From Gavia stellata (lineage: Eukaryota; Chordata; Aves; Gaviiformes; Gaviidae), in contig NC_082619.1 in the NCBI RefSeq assembly GCF_030936135.1, positions 3,413,208-3,477,207 on the forward strand: DNA of 64,000 nucleotides, written 5' to 3'. The notes below the pieces were generated by a model. The model saw only the letters and a program-made list of their open reading frames with translations, did not search any database and was not told the origin of the DNA. The position numbers and the translations under genes are program-made. Below, in pieces: positions 1 through 12,800 of this stretch. The number at the start of each line of letters is the position of its first letter. Position 1 is the first letter of the stretch.

Positions 1-37
1 CAGTTTCTTCTGTCTCAGTCTCAGGCTGGGCAACAAG
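1..37 (+). CDS. POU2F3: POU2F3 coding exon, 3' part
   Basis: The window opens inside this exon. Frame 1 reads [12 protein letters not shown] and ends in phase 1 before the donor GTAAGA at 38. This is part of the glutamine-rich N-terminal activation region. The exon's start is not in the window. Confidence 0.85.
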
Positions 38-3000
38 GTAAGAGCAATAAAAGCTGAAGGGCATTGTTATAAGCAGATAGATATCCAGGAAAAACCTCCC
101 TCCTCAGGACCGTTGCTTTTAATCTGGGCTGTGGCGTTCTCCCAGCATGATGGTGTCTGCTTCCCCGCCGTGTTACCAGATGCATTTTCCCCTCCCCTTC
201 CCCCTGCGCGGTCCCCAGCCCCGGGATGTCCCGTAGTTGCCCCGGGGAGGGCCCGGTCCGGAGGTGCCCCCGGCCCCCCGGGCGTGTGTGCGCCGAGAGT
301 GCCACCTTGGGGCCGCTCTTCGCAGACCCGGGAGGGATCCCACCGCTCAAGAGCAGGACAGCGCCCGGTCGGCTCCCAGCAAACCAGCCAGGAGCCTGCT
401 CCTTGGGGAGCAGTTGCAGCCTGCCCGGGCTTCCAGCCCGGCTGGGTTAGCTCTCTTCACTCCTTCCAGAAAACTGAGGAGAGGTTGAGCTGATCTCTCG
501 AAGTACCTTAGAGGGAGAGCAAATCCAGGGAGGGAGCGGAGCTGCTCTGGTGGAAGGATGGTGCTGGCGCCAGAACAAACAGGTCTAACCTAGCCAGGAG
601 CAACCCCGGGATGAGAGCCGAAAGGTTTGGAGTTGCCAGTGGTTGTTCCCGAATCTCGCTCCAAGCCATGGGGCAGGAGAGGACGGGAGGTCTGACTGCT
701 TCTGAAACAGAGTGTAATCAGCTTCATGAAAGGGATGAAAGGACTGAGAACTGAAGCCAGTGCTTGAGAAAGTCCCTTTCTATTTTTACTGCCGATACTT
801 TTTATGGCATTTCTCCAGCAACAGGGATACAGGCATGCCATTGATGAAGTTTTACGCTGCTTGTGGATAGACAAACGTAGTCTTTGATCCATAACCTGAC
901 AGATGCAAAGGGACTTGGGTCCTTTGCTCATATTCTTGATTTATTCCATCACAGAGGTCCCTCCGTATGAACGGAAATTCAGAATTAAAACCTTAAAATC
1001 TCTGCAGCTTGAATGCAATGGTACATAAGCTCGTAAAGAAAACTACTATATTGTAGGCAAGTGGGAAACCTACTTCTCATTGACAGTATATAAGCTCTTC
1101 TCACTGCCAAAGGTTGCTGAGTGATGTATAAAGAAATCACTTTATGTATATTTAACAATAATCTAGAATTTAGTTTGTTTGAAATAGCAGGCTCGGGATA
1201 ATCTATCTATCTACTGTCTGCTTTTATTAATGTATAATAGGAAACACATTATACTGGAAAACAGAACTTGTTTCCTTTTATAGAGTCAGAGTTTCTTCTG
1301 TTAAGTGACTTCCTTTGGCAGCTATAACCCTTCCAACAGATGGGCCACTTCTTTGGCCATGACCCCTTTTGGTTCCAGACTTGATAAAGACTGGATATTC
1401 TGGCCAGTAGCCGGCTTTTTATGCAAGAGCACTTCCATTTGAATAGATGATTGCAGAGTTTTAATGATCCTTTGCCGTGTGCTTGCACAGCCACTGGGGA
1501 GTGAAAGCGAAGGCACAGACTGGCTTCGTGGAATGAGTTGTTTGGTACAGATACAGGTGGAGCATTCTTCATACTGAAGAGATGCACAAAATGTTCCCAA
1601 AGTTGTCCCTCGGGCCATTATGGGAACACCCTCAATGTTTCCTGAGTTCTGACTGATGGGTACATCAGTTCATGGATTTCATGGCCATGGATTTCAGGGA
1701 CTTGGCTGTGGACTTAATCTTTCCAAGAGGACACGTGTTTTGGTTTGGTTTTAGTGTTTTAAAGCTGGTTTTAGGCCAGATAAGTTCCCAGGTCTGATTC
1801 ATTATGCCCTGATGCAATTCATTAGGCAGCCCTTCAAACAGCTAATGCTGGCACACTTGAATAAGGGGGTGAGAGCTCTGTGCCGTAAAGGTGGAAACAA
1901 GCAACCAGGTAGACGCTGGGAATACTGTCAGCCAAAATATTGCTGCTGAAGTCTTCATCTTACGAAAACACAGCCTCTGTCTCATCAGCTGTCAAACCGG
2001 TGATTCCTGAATCCAGTCCATAATTTTCATTTGAGCTAGAGCTTAGCTTTCGCAAAGGTGTTCAATCATGATTTTAAAGACTCCAAATGACAGAGCATCC
2101 GCCATGTCCCTAGGCAAGCCATTCCGGTGATTAATTACCTTCACTGTTAAAAATGTGCACCTCATTACCAGCCTGCATTTGAAATTCAAAGTTGTTCCAG
2201 CATTACAGAAGCCTTATTGAAACACCAATCTAAATAAATAAATGGGATCCTGCACATTCCTTTTAATCTAAATTTAAAAAAGGAAAGACAGAAAGGGGGA
2301 GGAGGGGAGTGATTGATTCTGGAGATGATCTTTTTTCCTTTTTTTTTTTTTTTTTAGCAGAAGTCCATAAATTTCTATAGTTTTCCCTATAATTGTCAGT
2401 TACAATCAATAGAATATATTGAGTGTTTCAAGAAAGGTTATAAATCCTTGCTAAATTCTATAGGCTTCACCCACAACAGACTTGAAGAATCTAACTAAAT
2501 TTCTAGGGAACTACACTGCCTTGGTTGCTACTTAATCCTTTAGGACCTTCCCTGTAAGAGATATAGTCTTGTACTTGGCGGTTTGTCAACTAAACAATTA
2601 CTCAGTCTCCATAAATACTAGTTTTTGTTAGTTTTATAGATTTCCCTTCTTTTTTCCTTTCATCATTTTGTGTCAGTTTATATATTCCAAAGAAATTCAA
2701 TTTATTTGAAATACAGTAGGGTAGAAAAGAAAGGGTCAGATGGCTTCAAAATGACACTTCAAAATGAAGTGTATAGTAGAAAGCAGAGTGGGTAGGCTCA
2801 TGAGATTAACTGTAGGATCAGGATATTTTTAACAAGATCAAGTGGCTGAAAATTGGAGTAAGAAAAGCTACTATTGGAAATAAGATGCACACTTTTTTAA
2901 CAGCTACAATGATTAAGCACTGGGAGAGATCACCACTAAGGATGTGGTAAATTCTCTGCTGCTTGGCATCTAAAAATCAAAGTTAGATGTCTATGTAAAA

Positions 3001-6000
3001 TGTCTATGCCCTAGTTCAGCCTTAGGTTAATGAGCTACACGCAGAGATCAGTGGGTGAGATATTTTACCTATATCATTATTGTAATAACCCCTTTCAGGC
3101 TAAAAAGCCATGAAAAGAACCTTTCCATTCTCATAATCCAACTCGGAGCCATTTCATAATGGCTGAAATTCTCATATTTTGAACAAGAGCTAGCTGACAT
3201 TTTCCATTCAGAGCTTCATGAGTCTTTCCTGTGCAGAGGATGTTCAGCTGCCTAGGTGCTGATGAAGGAGCTGGTCTGATCAGATACATCTCTTTTTCTC
3301 TCCTCAGCTTTGCAGCCAAATATCCTCTCCTTCCCTCAGCAGCAGGGCAGCCTTCTCCTCTCCCAACCGGGACCCAGCCTGGCATCACAGGTAACTTGCG
3401 CCAATGTACAGTCCAACATACAGTCCCACCCTAAAAAGCACCCATCTACAAAAAGTGCTGCTTCATTAAGGGCAAACAGCAGAGAAAATTATGTGCTTTT
3501 CTGTTGTTGTGACTCTATGCATCTTTTTTGTTGTTTTACCAGGCTGTGGGCCGTTCTGGACTCCCTGGCTCATCAGTTGAACCTCACCTGGACGTCCCCC
3601 AGCATTTGCAAGTGGCAAAGCACCTAACTCCATCAGGAGCATCTGAGGAACCCAGTGACCTGGAGGAGCTGGAAAAGTTTGCTAAGACTTTCAAACAAAG
3701 ACGAATCAAATTGGGGTTCACGCAGGTGAGCAGCCTCGTCAATGCTTAGGGTGGTGTCACTTGTGATGTCCACATGTTGGGCTGGGGGAGTCTGTGGCAG
3801 AGGAGTGGATGGAGGAAGGGATGGATTAGATACAGTTTGGCTTTCTTTGGAGCATCCCCTTCCAAACACATGAAGAGACAAATCCTTCCTTACCATGACC
3901 TCATTATCTGCACCTTCTTCAATACATAAAGGCTCAGGGTTGTGGGGCAGACTCCCATGGAAAGAGAAGCCACTTTCTCAGGAAGGCAGGTCATGGAAAC
4001 TAGGCTGCACCTATTCTGGAAGCAGCCTGGGAGGTAGTCTGACAGCAGGAAGCTGTGAGGGTTTTTTCTGAGCTCATGTTGTGATTCGGATCTTCTCTGG
4101 CAGGGTGATGTTGGACTTGCCATGGGGAAGCTCTATGGCAATGATTTCAGCCAGACCACCATTTCCCGCTTCGAGGCTCTCAACCTGAGCTTTAAGAATA
4201 TGTGCAAGCTCAAACCTCTGCTGGAGAAGTGGCTGAGTGATGCAGGTAGGTGACATTGCATGCAGAAATGCCACCAGTCTTGGCCAGGAAACTCCAATAA
4301 AATCCAGGAAAATCAGAGCTGGAGCTAAGACCTCTCAGATATGTTGCTGGGCTGGTAATAGGCTGCTTTCCTCTGTGGATCACACAGTGAGTTGCATAGC
4401 AGCCTAGATATCAAACCACGTCTGTCCTTTCTCTCTGGCAATAGGGGATTCACGTTGCAGTTGGTGCCTGGGACAGTCCCTTCCTGAATCGCTTCTTGCT
4501 CTGTTGCATGGCCTGGGGCAAATCGCTGGGGCTAGTCCATTCAGTCCCTCCCCATGTAAACTGGAAAGAGTAGGAAGGGACTCCTCCTAAAGTGCTCAGA
4601 GATCAACCCATGAGTGGTAATTAGAAAAGGAAGGTATGTGACTGCAAGGTGAATCCCCAGTAGCAGCAGTATTGGGCTGGTGTCCTCTGCTGGCTGCAAG
4701 CCACTGTAGGAGTGGCATTAGTCTCATGTGCTTCACCCAGCCCTTCAGGGGTTGCGTGTCTGACCAATTTATGTCAGGGCGTGTATCAGCTATGTGAGGC
4801 CTGACCCCAGTGGTGTAAGTCAACATCTTTAACTGTGTGAAATTAAATCATTGGAAAATGCGTGGTCCCCATCAGAGCAGGCTGGAAATCAAGCTGGAAA
4901 AAGGAAAAACAGTGTGTCGACTAAAATTAGCACTCATATTTCTTTCCTGATTTGGGCAAGATCATTGATGGATTTGGGACTGTTGGAGCAATTTTAATCA
5001 TCATCATTGGAAGGATCCACAATGTAGGAACATTTAACTTATTTTAGGAGGTGCCGTAGTTCCCAGAAAGGATCTGGGTATGAAAATAACTCATTATCTT
5101 CTTTAATATCTCTCTTCCCCTCCCTCTTTCCCCAGAATCTGCTCCTTTGGATTCTTCCATGAGCACTCCCAATTCCTACCCCTCAGTGAATGAGATGTTT
5201 GGACGGAAAAGAAAGAAGCGAACCAGCATTGAGACCAACATTCGCTCCACGCTGGAGAAAAGATTTCAAGATGTGAGGGGAAAATCTTTCGATGTGTTGT
5301 GAACTCTCTCCGAGTTTGGCGTTTGCTAGGTCATAGCAGCACTGAATTCCTCAAAAAAAGAGATCGCTTTTTTTGTTTGTTTTGATAGCAGGTTAGAATA
5401 TGCTTGAAGGGGTTAACAGGAAAAGTGTCAAAACCAAAGAAATCGGACCCAATTATTTCCTTGGTAAATGTTGTTTTAAAGGAATTACAATTTCATCACC
5501 ACACCTCCCCACTATCTTCCACTGATCAGTGTCCTAGCCAGAGCTAATCTCCTGCACCCGCCTCTTCTCTTTGCGAGTTGTGGGCATATGTCACGGGAAC
5601 TGGGTGGCCGTGGTGCAGCACGGAATCAATGCCCCGTTAAGCAGGTCTTGTGAGACCACAGAGCTAGAAGCTCCAGATATTGCTGCTGAACGATTTCAGA
5701 AGTGGAGCCTTTTACTTTTTAAGCATCAAGATTTTCAAGAAAAATCACTACAGAGAGCAGAGCTTTAAATCAGTAGAACTAACTTGTCCATTGAAAAATT
5801 TTCGTCAAAACTGGTTTTGACCAGCCCTCATTTTTTCTTGGTTTCTCCCTCATATCTGATCATATCAAAATTTCCTCCTACGACTGTTAATGACAACGAA
5901 GGACAATCACTGACAGGTTATTATGGGCACCTCATTTTTAGCTAGTATGAGACATTCTTTGTAACAGGAAAACTGTCTTGGCATCTCCGTGTTAGGTATT

Positions 6001-9000
6001 TTTGACCCTCAAGTCTCCAACTCAGATCAAAACCCACAGAGCTAAATGCTGTCAAATGCACCAGAAAATAAGTGACTCAGAAGAAAAGATAGGTACTATT
6101 ATTTTCCCTTATAAATGAGGGATGGAGGAAGAAAGAGAAGAAATGGCTCTTCTGAGATGGTGCAGGTAGGCGTACAAACAGCACTCAGAGCTTGTGTGTC
6201 CTGTGTAGTGATAAGACCACCACCGGTCATTAGCTTCCCCCCAAGCAATGATTTAGGGTGCTGTTAAGATTGAAGAGCGTGGTGCTTTATACAATAACAG
6301 GGCCAGGTACTGTGACTCATCCCCCACTGATTCCATGAGACTTGATGTTGAATCAGAGGCACTTTCTGGTTCACAGAACGTAATCTCTCACCCAAATGTT
6401 TACCCTTTGTCTTAGAAGAAAATTTTCTCCCCTTCCCAGTTTACAGCCAACCGCACCCTTGCCCTCTGCCTTTCCAGCAGCAGAAGCTCACATTGATGCT
6501 GTAAGTTACAGCTCTTCAGGGCTTTCTTTAATCTCCTGCCCTTTCTCAGCAGAACCCCAAGCCCAGTTCAGAGGAGATATCCTTGATAGCAGAGCAGCTC
6601 TCCATGGAAAAGGAGGTGGTTCGGGTCTGGTTCTGCAACCGGCGCCAGAAGGAAAAGCGGATCAGCTGCCCTATGCCATCCCCCATCAAATCACCTATCT
6701 ACAATTCTAGACTGGTGAGAGACTTTGGATGAAGGAGTTCTACATGCTACGCCGGACAAAAAGGGAAAAGGGTGGGGGGATGCAGCCGGGTTTGCTGGAA
6801 AAGGGAACAGGACGGGACATTTCCTTGTACGCACAAGTCCCTGAGTTGCTGGCAAGCTCAGTCCACAGTCCAGTGGGGGATTACACCTGCAAGAGTGTGC
6901 AGAGAGGCAGCTGGGCTAGCCACGGATTGGTCATATACTCAACATCCCAACTGGAATGGAATCTCATGCCCACACTTACAGAACATTTGTTTTTATTCTA
7001 TTAAAGAAATCAATAGAAAGAAAATACAAGTTTTCTGGAAGGTACAGGTCAGTTTAGTTGTAGGAGAATTTATCCAAATAGGGGTGCTATCCCCAAACTT
7101 TTCACCCTGAGAGTTGGTGAAAGCGTGTCCTACTGTCAGTGGCTACTGTGGATAAAAAGCTACTATTGCATTTCTGCTGGTTAATAGTTGCTTGGTTGCT
7201 TCCACATATAAAAGTGGCAGGAACCTCCCTACGGTGTTATTAGTGCTGGAACACACGTGAGTGGGAGAGAGAGTATGTATTTGCAAGCAATATTATCTTG
7301 AAATCTTCTGGGTTTTGGAATTATCCATCAGAAGGCAGGAAAGCATCACAAGAAGTTTGGTCACTTGTTGCACAACTCATTTGGTCTACAGTCAGAAATG
7401 CAAAATGCTGCTTGCAAGCCATGAATTTTTAAAGCAGCAGCTTTCGTGAATAGTTTTCCTGTGAAAGCATTGTGCAAAGTATGCCTTTGCTCATCAGTCA
7501 TTCTGAACAATGTGTTGCCTATAGTTAAAGTATCACGGTTGAACGATGAATGCCCCAGGCTCGCTTTGACTAATTTGACAAATTACTAATTGTCACCTGA
7601 GAATTCTCACCCATCAGGAGCTCCCTAAAGAAAGAGGGATTATTTCCGCCCAAGACCAGAGTGAGCTGGGAAGTTTCAGACTAAGAACATCCAGTCTGAA
7701 ACATCCAAAGGGCAGTGGCTCCTACCAACTGGATCTCGGGACTTTCAGAAAGTTTGGCTTGCATTTGATAATTTCAGGCTTTTCCATAGCTGATCCCTAA
7801 ATTTAGACCTGTGTAGAGAGTGGCAGGCACATGTAATAATCATTCTGGTTTCTTTCCATGGCCCTGGATATGGGAATGGTTCTTGTACCCCAGAGTATGA
7901 ATAGAAATATATGTGGAAGCCTCAGATGTAGAGAAGAAGTCTGCCTGCGAGCCAGCACATTCTAAAGGGAATGTGAAAGGAGTGGCATTTTGTGATCTAT
8001 ACCCTCATAGTGCCAGCTGCTTACTGTTTGTTTCTGTTCCTCTCTAGGTCTCTACCTCAGGGTCCTTGGGGCCCCTCTCCGTCAATCCGGTGCATAGCAC
8101 CATGCCTGGGACTGGTAAGCCTTGAGAAACCTGCCTCACTCACCATTCCTTCCCCCCTTCCTCTCCTTTTGCTCTCTGACTACTTGGTTTCTAGGTCACA
8201 TTTGCAGGCCACTATTAGTAAGACCTTTGGGTTTGGCCAGGGAAAGTATCCCCACGTAACTAGTGTACAAGGGAGAAGAACAGTAGAGTCTTTCTCTTGG
8301 CTGGAACAGACATGGAAAGCTTCCTGGGCATGGTAACATTCCCAGGATAATCCTAGGAAAATTTTACTGGGGTGTTTAGGTTTGGGAGCCAGGCACACCT
8401 AGAAGCCAAACAAGAGGAGTGCTTGGGGGTAGATTACTGCATTTCTTCAGCAGAACATTGTTAGATCTCCCTTGAGAAGTGAGATTCACATGAATAGAAA
8501 CCAAGCACTACAGAGAGAGCAGTCCCAGAGACCCCCATCTTCTCCAGGGCTGAGGCACAGATTCTGCCTTGCTGCTGCAGGGCAGACAGTGAATCAGATA
8601 ACAACAGGAGGGGTACAAGATGTGGTGGAAGTGTCTGGGTTTGGGTTGTCCTTGGCAGGAAAAGGAGATCCCAGCCTTATTCTGCTTTCTCTGCCACACA
8701 GTAACATCATCGTGTTCCCCAGGGAACTCCAGCAGGCCCTCGTCCCCTGGCAGTGCACTCCATGCCAGCAGCCCCGGCACAGCCCAGAGCAACTCCAAAG
8801 CTGCAATGAACTCATCTGGTTTCAACTCTTCAGGGTAAGGCAGCAGGGGCCCACAGCTTGCTCCTTGGCAAGGGCATTGGAGAGCTTGGGAAAAAAGCAA
8901 TGGGACCTTAGAGAAGAACGTGCAAGCCTTTAGAGACTCCAGCAGCGTGGAGCTACGTGGTGGCATGTTCTTACATGAAGCTTCACATCTAACCTGAAGC

Positions 9001-9834
9001 TTCTTGGGATATGGCTATTTTTCTGCTTGAAGACAAAGAGTAAATCAAGTTTTGCCTGAGAAGCTGTGCTGGTTAAAAAAAGGAGGAAAAAAAAAATAAA
9101 ACAACCAAAAACCTGAATAGAAACACTGGCCATAAGGACTGTTCTAAACTAACTCCTCGTGTGGAGGAAGCAGAGGAAGGCTTGTTTTGCTGTTTCTGCT
9201 TGGCTAAGCCCCTCCACAGCCAGTTTTCTCTCCTGCAGTGCCACCCAGAGAGCTCCGCTGCAGAGTGACTATTCCACAGTGGCAGACGAAACAAGAACAA
9301 AGATTTTCCTCTGCCCTTCCTTTAGATGCTACAAAAGCAATTAAGCCACACATCTGGGCTCAGAGCCCTTCTGGTTATTTCACTGAACATGCCTCTGCCA
9401 CAGTCTGTGCTGCTCAGGCTGCTCCGCGCTTGCAGTTTCTGCTACTTGTTGCACATTGCATCAAGGATGCTGTGTTAGTAGGAAGGCAACAGAGAGCAGA
9501 GGGCGTTACCCGTAGCTGCTGGGCTTTCTGAGACATGGATCATCCTGTGCCGTGAATCAGACCTCCTCTTACATGGAGGAAGTCCAACAGCCAGGTAGTG
9601 TGTGAGATCACGAGCACAATGGAAGATGTTACTTAGAAAGACAGGGATTTTGCATAAGCTTCCTATAGGAGCAAAGGATCATTTGCTGGCTGCCAAATTG
9701 AATTTAGGTTACAGATAGAATAATGATTTTTATTTCAAGGGGAAATTGTTAACAACATGGCAATTGTAGCTCTTATTCCCTGTGTTGCAAACAGATCTTG
9801 GTACCGATGGAATCAACCTACCTACCTCCACTGA
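1..9834 (+). CDS. POU2F3: POU domain class 2 transcription factor 3 (partial, 5' end outside window)
   Basis: This is an octamer-binding nuclear transcription factor. In mammals it specifies chemosensory tuft cells and acts in keratinocyte differentiation. The coding exons are 1-37, 3308-3390, 3543-3725, 4104-4245, 5136-5272, 6553-6714, 8048-8114, 8702-8834 and 9795-9834. They sum to 984 nt, which is 327 codons plus TGA with no frame break, and every intron is GT-AG. In window residue numbering, a Gln/Leu/Pro-rich region covers about 1-75. The POU-specific domain covers about 76-150 ([26 protein letters not shown]). The homeodomain covers about 172-231 ([10 protein letters not shown] to [12 protein letters not shown]). 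The C-terminus ends [11 protein letters not shown]. The linker, the Q-rich segment SQFLLSQ-like start and the C-terminus match POU2F3 better than POU2F1 or POU2F2. The mammalian protein is about 436 aa, so about 108 N-terminal residues lie upstream of the window. The neighbours TLCD5 and ARHGEF12 agree with this identity. No lesion was seen. Confidence 0.95.
38..3307 (+). other. POU2F3: POU2F3 intron (3.27 kb) with a GC-rich patch
   Basis: This is non-coding sequence between two POU2F3 exons. Positions about 180-470 are strongly GC- and CpG-rich against an AT-rich intron. The remainder is AT-rich with a T17-type tract near 2340-2356. Short open frames in the GC-rich patch have no recognisable domain, and no exon was found here. 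Confidence 0.8.
3308..3390 (+). CDS. POU2F3: POU2F3 coding exon (Q/P/L-rich region)
   Basis: The acceptor is TCCTCAG and the donor is GTAACT. Joined to the previous exon's last G it reads A, then [12 protein letters not shown] and LASQ at the end. It matches the poly-Gln/Pro segment of the POU2F3 N-terminal region. It leaves in phase 0. Confidence 0.9.
3543..3725 (+). CDS. POU2F3: POU2F3 coding exon (start of POU-specific domain)
   Basis: The 61 codons run from [11 protein letters not shown] to RRIKLGFTQ. The second half opens the POU-specific domain with [16 protein letters not shown]. The acceptor is TTTTACCAG and the donor is GTGAGC. The intron before it is only 152 bp. Confidence 0.95.
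4104..4245 (+). CDS. POU2F3: POU2F3 coding exon (core of POU-specific domain)
   Basis: It reads [19 protein letters not shown], then [11 protein letters not shown] and on to EKWLSDA. This contains the helix-turn-helix recognition helix of the POU-specific domain (SQTTISRFE). It leaves in phase 1 before GTAGGT. Confidence 0.97.
4440..4575 (+). repeat. Degenerate MIR-like SINE fragment
   Basis: The core-type motif order of MIR can be read: a 'gcatggcctggggcaaat' segment, then 'cagtccctccccatgtaaac'. These correspond to the 'gaccttgggcaag ... cagtttccccatctgtaaa' part of MIR. The fragment is very diverged and was not confirmed by alignment. It lies in a POU2F3 intron. Confidence 0.45.
5136..5272 (+). 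CDS. POU2F3: POU2F3 coding exon (linker and homeodomain N-arm/helix 1)
   Basis: It reads [16 protein letters not shown] as the linker, then [16 protein letters not shown] and EKRFQD. The basic RKRKKR cluster is the homeodomain N-terminal arm and nuclear localisation region. It ends in phase 0 at the donor GTGAGG. Confidence 0.97.
6547..6552 (+). promoter_or_regulatory. POU2F3: Tandem NAGNAG splice acceptor
   Basis: The intron ends TTTCTCAGCAG. The upstream exon ends in phase 0. Use of the first AG would add one CAG codon (Gln) between homeodomain residues D194 and N195 of the window numbering, in the loop between helix 1 and helix 2. Which AG is used cannot be told from sequence alone. Confidence 0.6.
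6553..6714 (+). CDS. POU2F3: POU2F3 coding exon (homeodomain helices 2-3)
   Basis: It reads [20 protein letters not shown], then [16 protein letters not shown] and [18 protein letters not shown] is the DNA-recognition helix signature of POU homeodomains. The acceptor is a tandem CAGCAG (6547-6552). The distal AG gives the family-consistent D-N junction. The donor is GTGAGA. Confidence 0.97.
8048..8114 (+). CDS. POU2F3: POU2F3 coding exon (C-terminal region)
   Basis: It reads [20 protein letters not shown], then GT, and leaves in phase 1. This matches the serine/proline-rich segment after the homeodomain. The acceptor is CTCTAG and the donor is GTAAGC. Confidence 0.94.
8702..8834 (+). CDS. 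POU2F3: POU2F3 coding exon (Ser/Asn-rich C-terminus)
   Basis: It reads [20 protein letters not shown], then [16 protein letters not shown] and FNSSG. The acceptor is CCACACAG and the donor is GTAAGG. It leaves in phase 2. Confidence 0.95.
9795..9834 (+). CDS. POU2F3: POU2F3 terminal coding exon with stop codon
   Basis: After the acceptor GCAAACAG, the split Gly codon is followed by [12 protein letters not shown] and TGA at 9832-9834. This is the short conserved C-terminal peptide of POU2F3. Confidence 0.93.
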
Positions 9835-12800
9835 GACGACTCCTCCATCATGTGTAAAAGGAGCTCTGACTTCTAGCTATGGACCAACTTCTCTAGGAAC
9901 AATGCTTGGGGCAACACCTGGTGTTCCAGTGCCTTCACAATGCTGCCAAATGAAGGTCTTGTTTAAGGGAACCCATAGCAGCAGAACTCTCCAGGGACTC
10001 AAACTGCAGCTGACCTTCCCCAAGGATTCTCGATGCCAACAGTGACATTATAATACTCTTCCAGGCATTCACTTCAAGAATGAGCCCTTGCTTAGCACTA
10101 TCAGCATGAAACACTGCCCTCTGCTTGCAAATCTCTGCATTCACACTGGATTGCCTGGCAATCTCTGATCTGGAAGGATTTCTGTCAGGACCCTCTTTTC
10201 CCCTCACTCATTTCAGAGCTTCCCATAAGAAGGGTCTATCATGCTGTTACTCTCACGCACACATACCATAAACCCCCAAACTGAGCCGAGGTTACCCAGT
10301 TCATTTCACCAGAGACCTGTGTCTAGATGTGAGCCTTGGTTTTGAATAGACTTCCAAGGTCAATGGCACTGTGCTTTATCCACTGCCAAACTTGCTTTGC
10401 TTTGAGCCATTCTGCTCTGTTTCTAAAGGTGCTTTTTTTTTTCTCTTTTCTTTCTTTTTTTTTTTTTTAATTAAGTATTTTAGAGCCTTCTTATTTTTTC
10501 CTTTTAAAAAAAATTGTTGTCTTTTGCAAAATTTGTGTCCAGGTCTTGTTATTGTTCACAGCTGGCCTCACTGCCCCACTGGAGGACGTCACTGTTTGAA
10601 AACCTTGGGTGAACTTCTGACTCCATTGAACACAAAAGCAGTTTGTGTTGATTTGATGGGACAAGGATTAGTCTTGACCTTCCCTTCTTTCTTTTATTCA
10701 TCCTTTTGGGTTTTATCTGATACCAAACGAAAACAACCTCTCTGAAGTAGAGGTGTGCATGTGTTGTGGTCTTTCCTGAATTGTAAGTGACGTAGCCTGC
10801 CTGTTCTCTGCAGCATGCTCTTCTCTTCCTGGGAGGACAAGTTGTATCGCTCAGGTGTGAATCTTGAGGTCTGTGTGTGCAAGTGTTTCTTAATTTCATG
10901 AGATGCCAAAGTGTAGGAAACGTCAACTTTCACAGCATATCACCAGGGAAATTGTTACTTTGCAACTCACTGCTTGAAAAGAGGTAGATATTTAATTTTC
11001 TTAAAGTAGACTTGAGTAATACAAATTCCTGGTGAGGGTGTCAATGGGTACAAGTAATTAATTCAGTGGAACTAGAGTAAATGAGTATCTGGTTCACAGA
11101 TTGTAAATAGACATTTTTGAATAGTAGTCTTTTTTTGATGGCTTTTTTTTTTAGGTAAACATGAGCTTTTTTTTTTTTTTTTAGTAAAAATTATTCTTTG
11201 TACTTCTGGGGAAAAAAATATTTGATCTGTTGTTTCTTATCTAACTCATCCAGTCCTGTGTGATGAATTATTGCTATAGGGAGTCTGTGGACCTTAAGAG
11301 TTTATCAGCTACCTTCACATAAAGTATTGAGCCCTACGTGCACATTGTATATAGAACTGCATTTGTTGCTTCAAATGAGGTTTTGTTATAGAAGCAGACA
11401 CTGATAATAATGAGAGAGGACTGTAAAAGATGAGGTAACATTTACTGAAAAAATGGAAATTAAGAAAAAAATTTTCTTTTTTTAAAATATTAAAGTAAGT
11501 TTTTTCAAAATATTCTAACACACAAAAAAGAGAAACTGTATTTCTGTTCCTGGATTCCCCACCACCACTCATTTACCTCTAACTGGAACACTTTCATCAT
11601 ACCTGTTTTTCAGTGGAAACATTAAAATTAAATGAAACTTTTTTTTTCAACAAAATCTGTTGTGATTTAAAAAACATTTTATGTTGGGAAAGCAAGAAAT
11701 GTAGATGGGAAGTATTAATCTAACTCTCCTGATTGCTATGGCCCTCTTTCTGCCATTAATTAAATTTTCTTACATGCTTGGAGGGTTGATTTCAAGCCTT
11801 GTTCTCCATTGCTTTCCAACTATATTTAGAGCTGTGAAATGAATTATTTGACTATAATCATTCTAAAGCTAAGCTGTGACAGGTTTGGTACAGCTGCGCG
11901 GGTGGGTTTTCTTGGCAGATTTCTCACGGTTCCCATTACTGTCTCTAACGGGGACTTCCCTGCGAGAACTGTCTTCTCCAGCTAGAGTGAGAGAGCTGCT
12001 TCTGTGGTGTGCCTTAACCACAGGATTCTTGAGGAAAAAACAAATTCTCCTCCAGCCAAGAGAATGATACTACAACAGTATCTTAAAACAACTGTGCCAC
12101 GACAACTGCATTTAAACTCAGCTAGTTGTTCGCTGGGCCAGCTGCAGGGACGGATCATGCCACCATGCCCTCCCTGCGCGAACTTACCCCTGCCATTTGC
12201 CTCCGTGGGATTGCTTGTAATGGTGGGCTCTCAAAATGAGCCACGGCAAGCTCTGCAGACAGAGCGATACCTGCTCAGCTCCCCTCCAGCGCTGGCTCTG
12301 TCCTGCTGGAAAAGCCTACGTGATCGCTGCACGATACACTAACAGTGGAAGATCTGTAGAAATGAAGGCACTCATATACACAACTAGGGACTGGTAACAG
12401 TTTTGATCGCACGCAGGGTCTTTGTTACTGGATAGAGAATTGGGGTTGATACTGTATTTGAGTATTTTGCCTGATTCATTTCCATTAATTTCACGTAAGC
12501 AGCTGAGTTAAACTGGCTGGGAGGCTGGTGGGGTGACACTAAGGGATCTGTACTAAAATGGTGGAGGGTAGGAGAAACAGGAATGAACACATCATCGGGA
12601 ATTTGTTTTGCTTTTTAACTAAAACATGCCAGTGTTTTGTTGGTTTTGTTGGAACGAAACCTTTCCAGAGTTGTGTTTCTCTCTTATCTGGTCTAAAATA
12701 TTAGAAAAAAGAGTGCTTTTACATGAAAATTTCAATTCAGTCATAGTTCAAGAAAAAAAATCCCTTCAGAAAACAAATCATTGACCTGTACTTGTATGCA

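Noticed and set aside
2331-2360. T-rich tract followed by 'agcag' as an additional POU2F3 exon acceptor
   Set aside because: No open frame joins the flanking exons in phase, and no POU2F3 protein segment is missing between residues 12 and 13.
8472-8966. Overlapping 150-codon frames on both strands around 8.5-9.0 kb
   Set aside because: They cover the POU2F3 Ser-rich exon and flanking intron in the wrong frames. The exon at 8702-8834 explains the open sequence.
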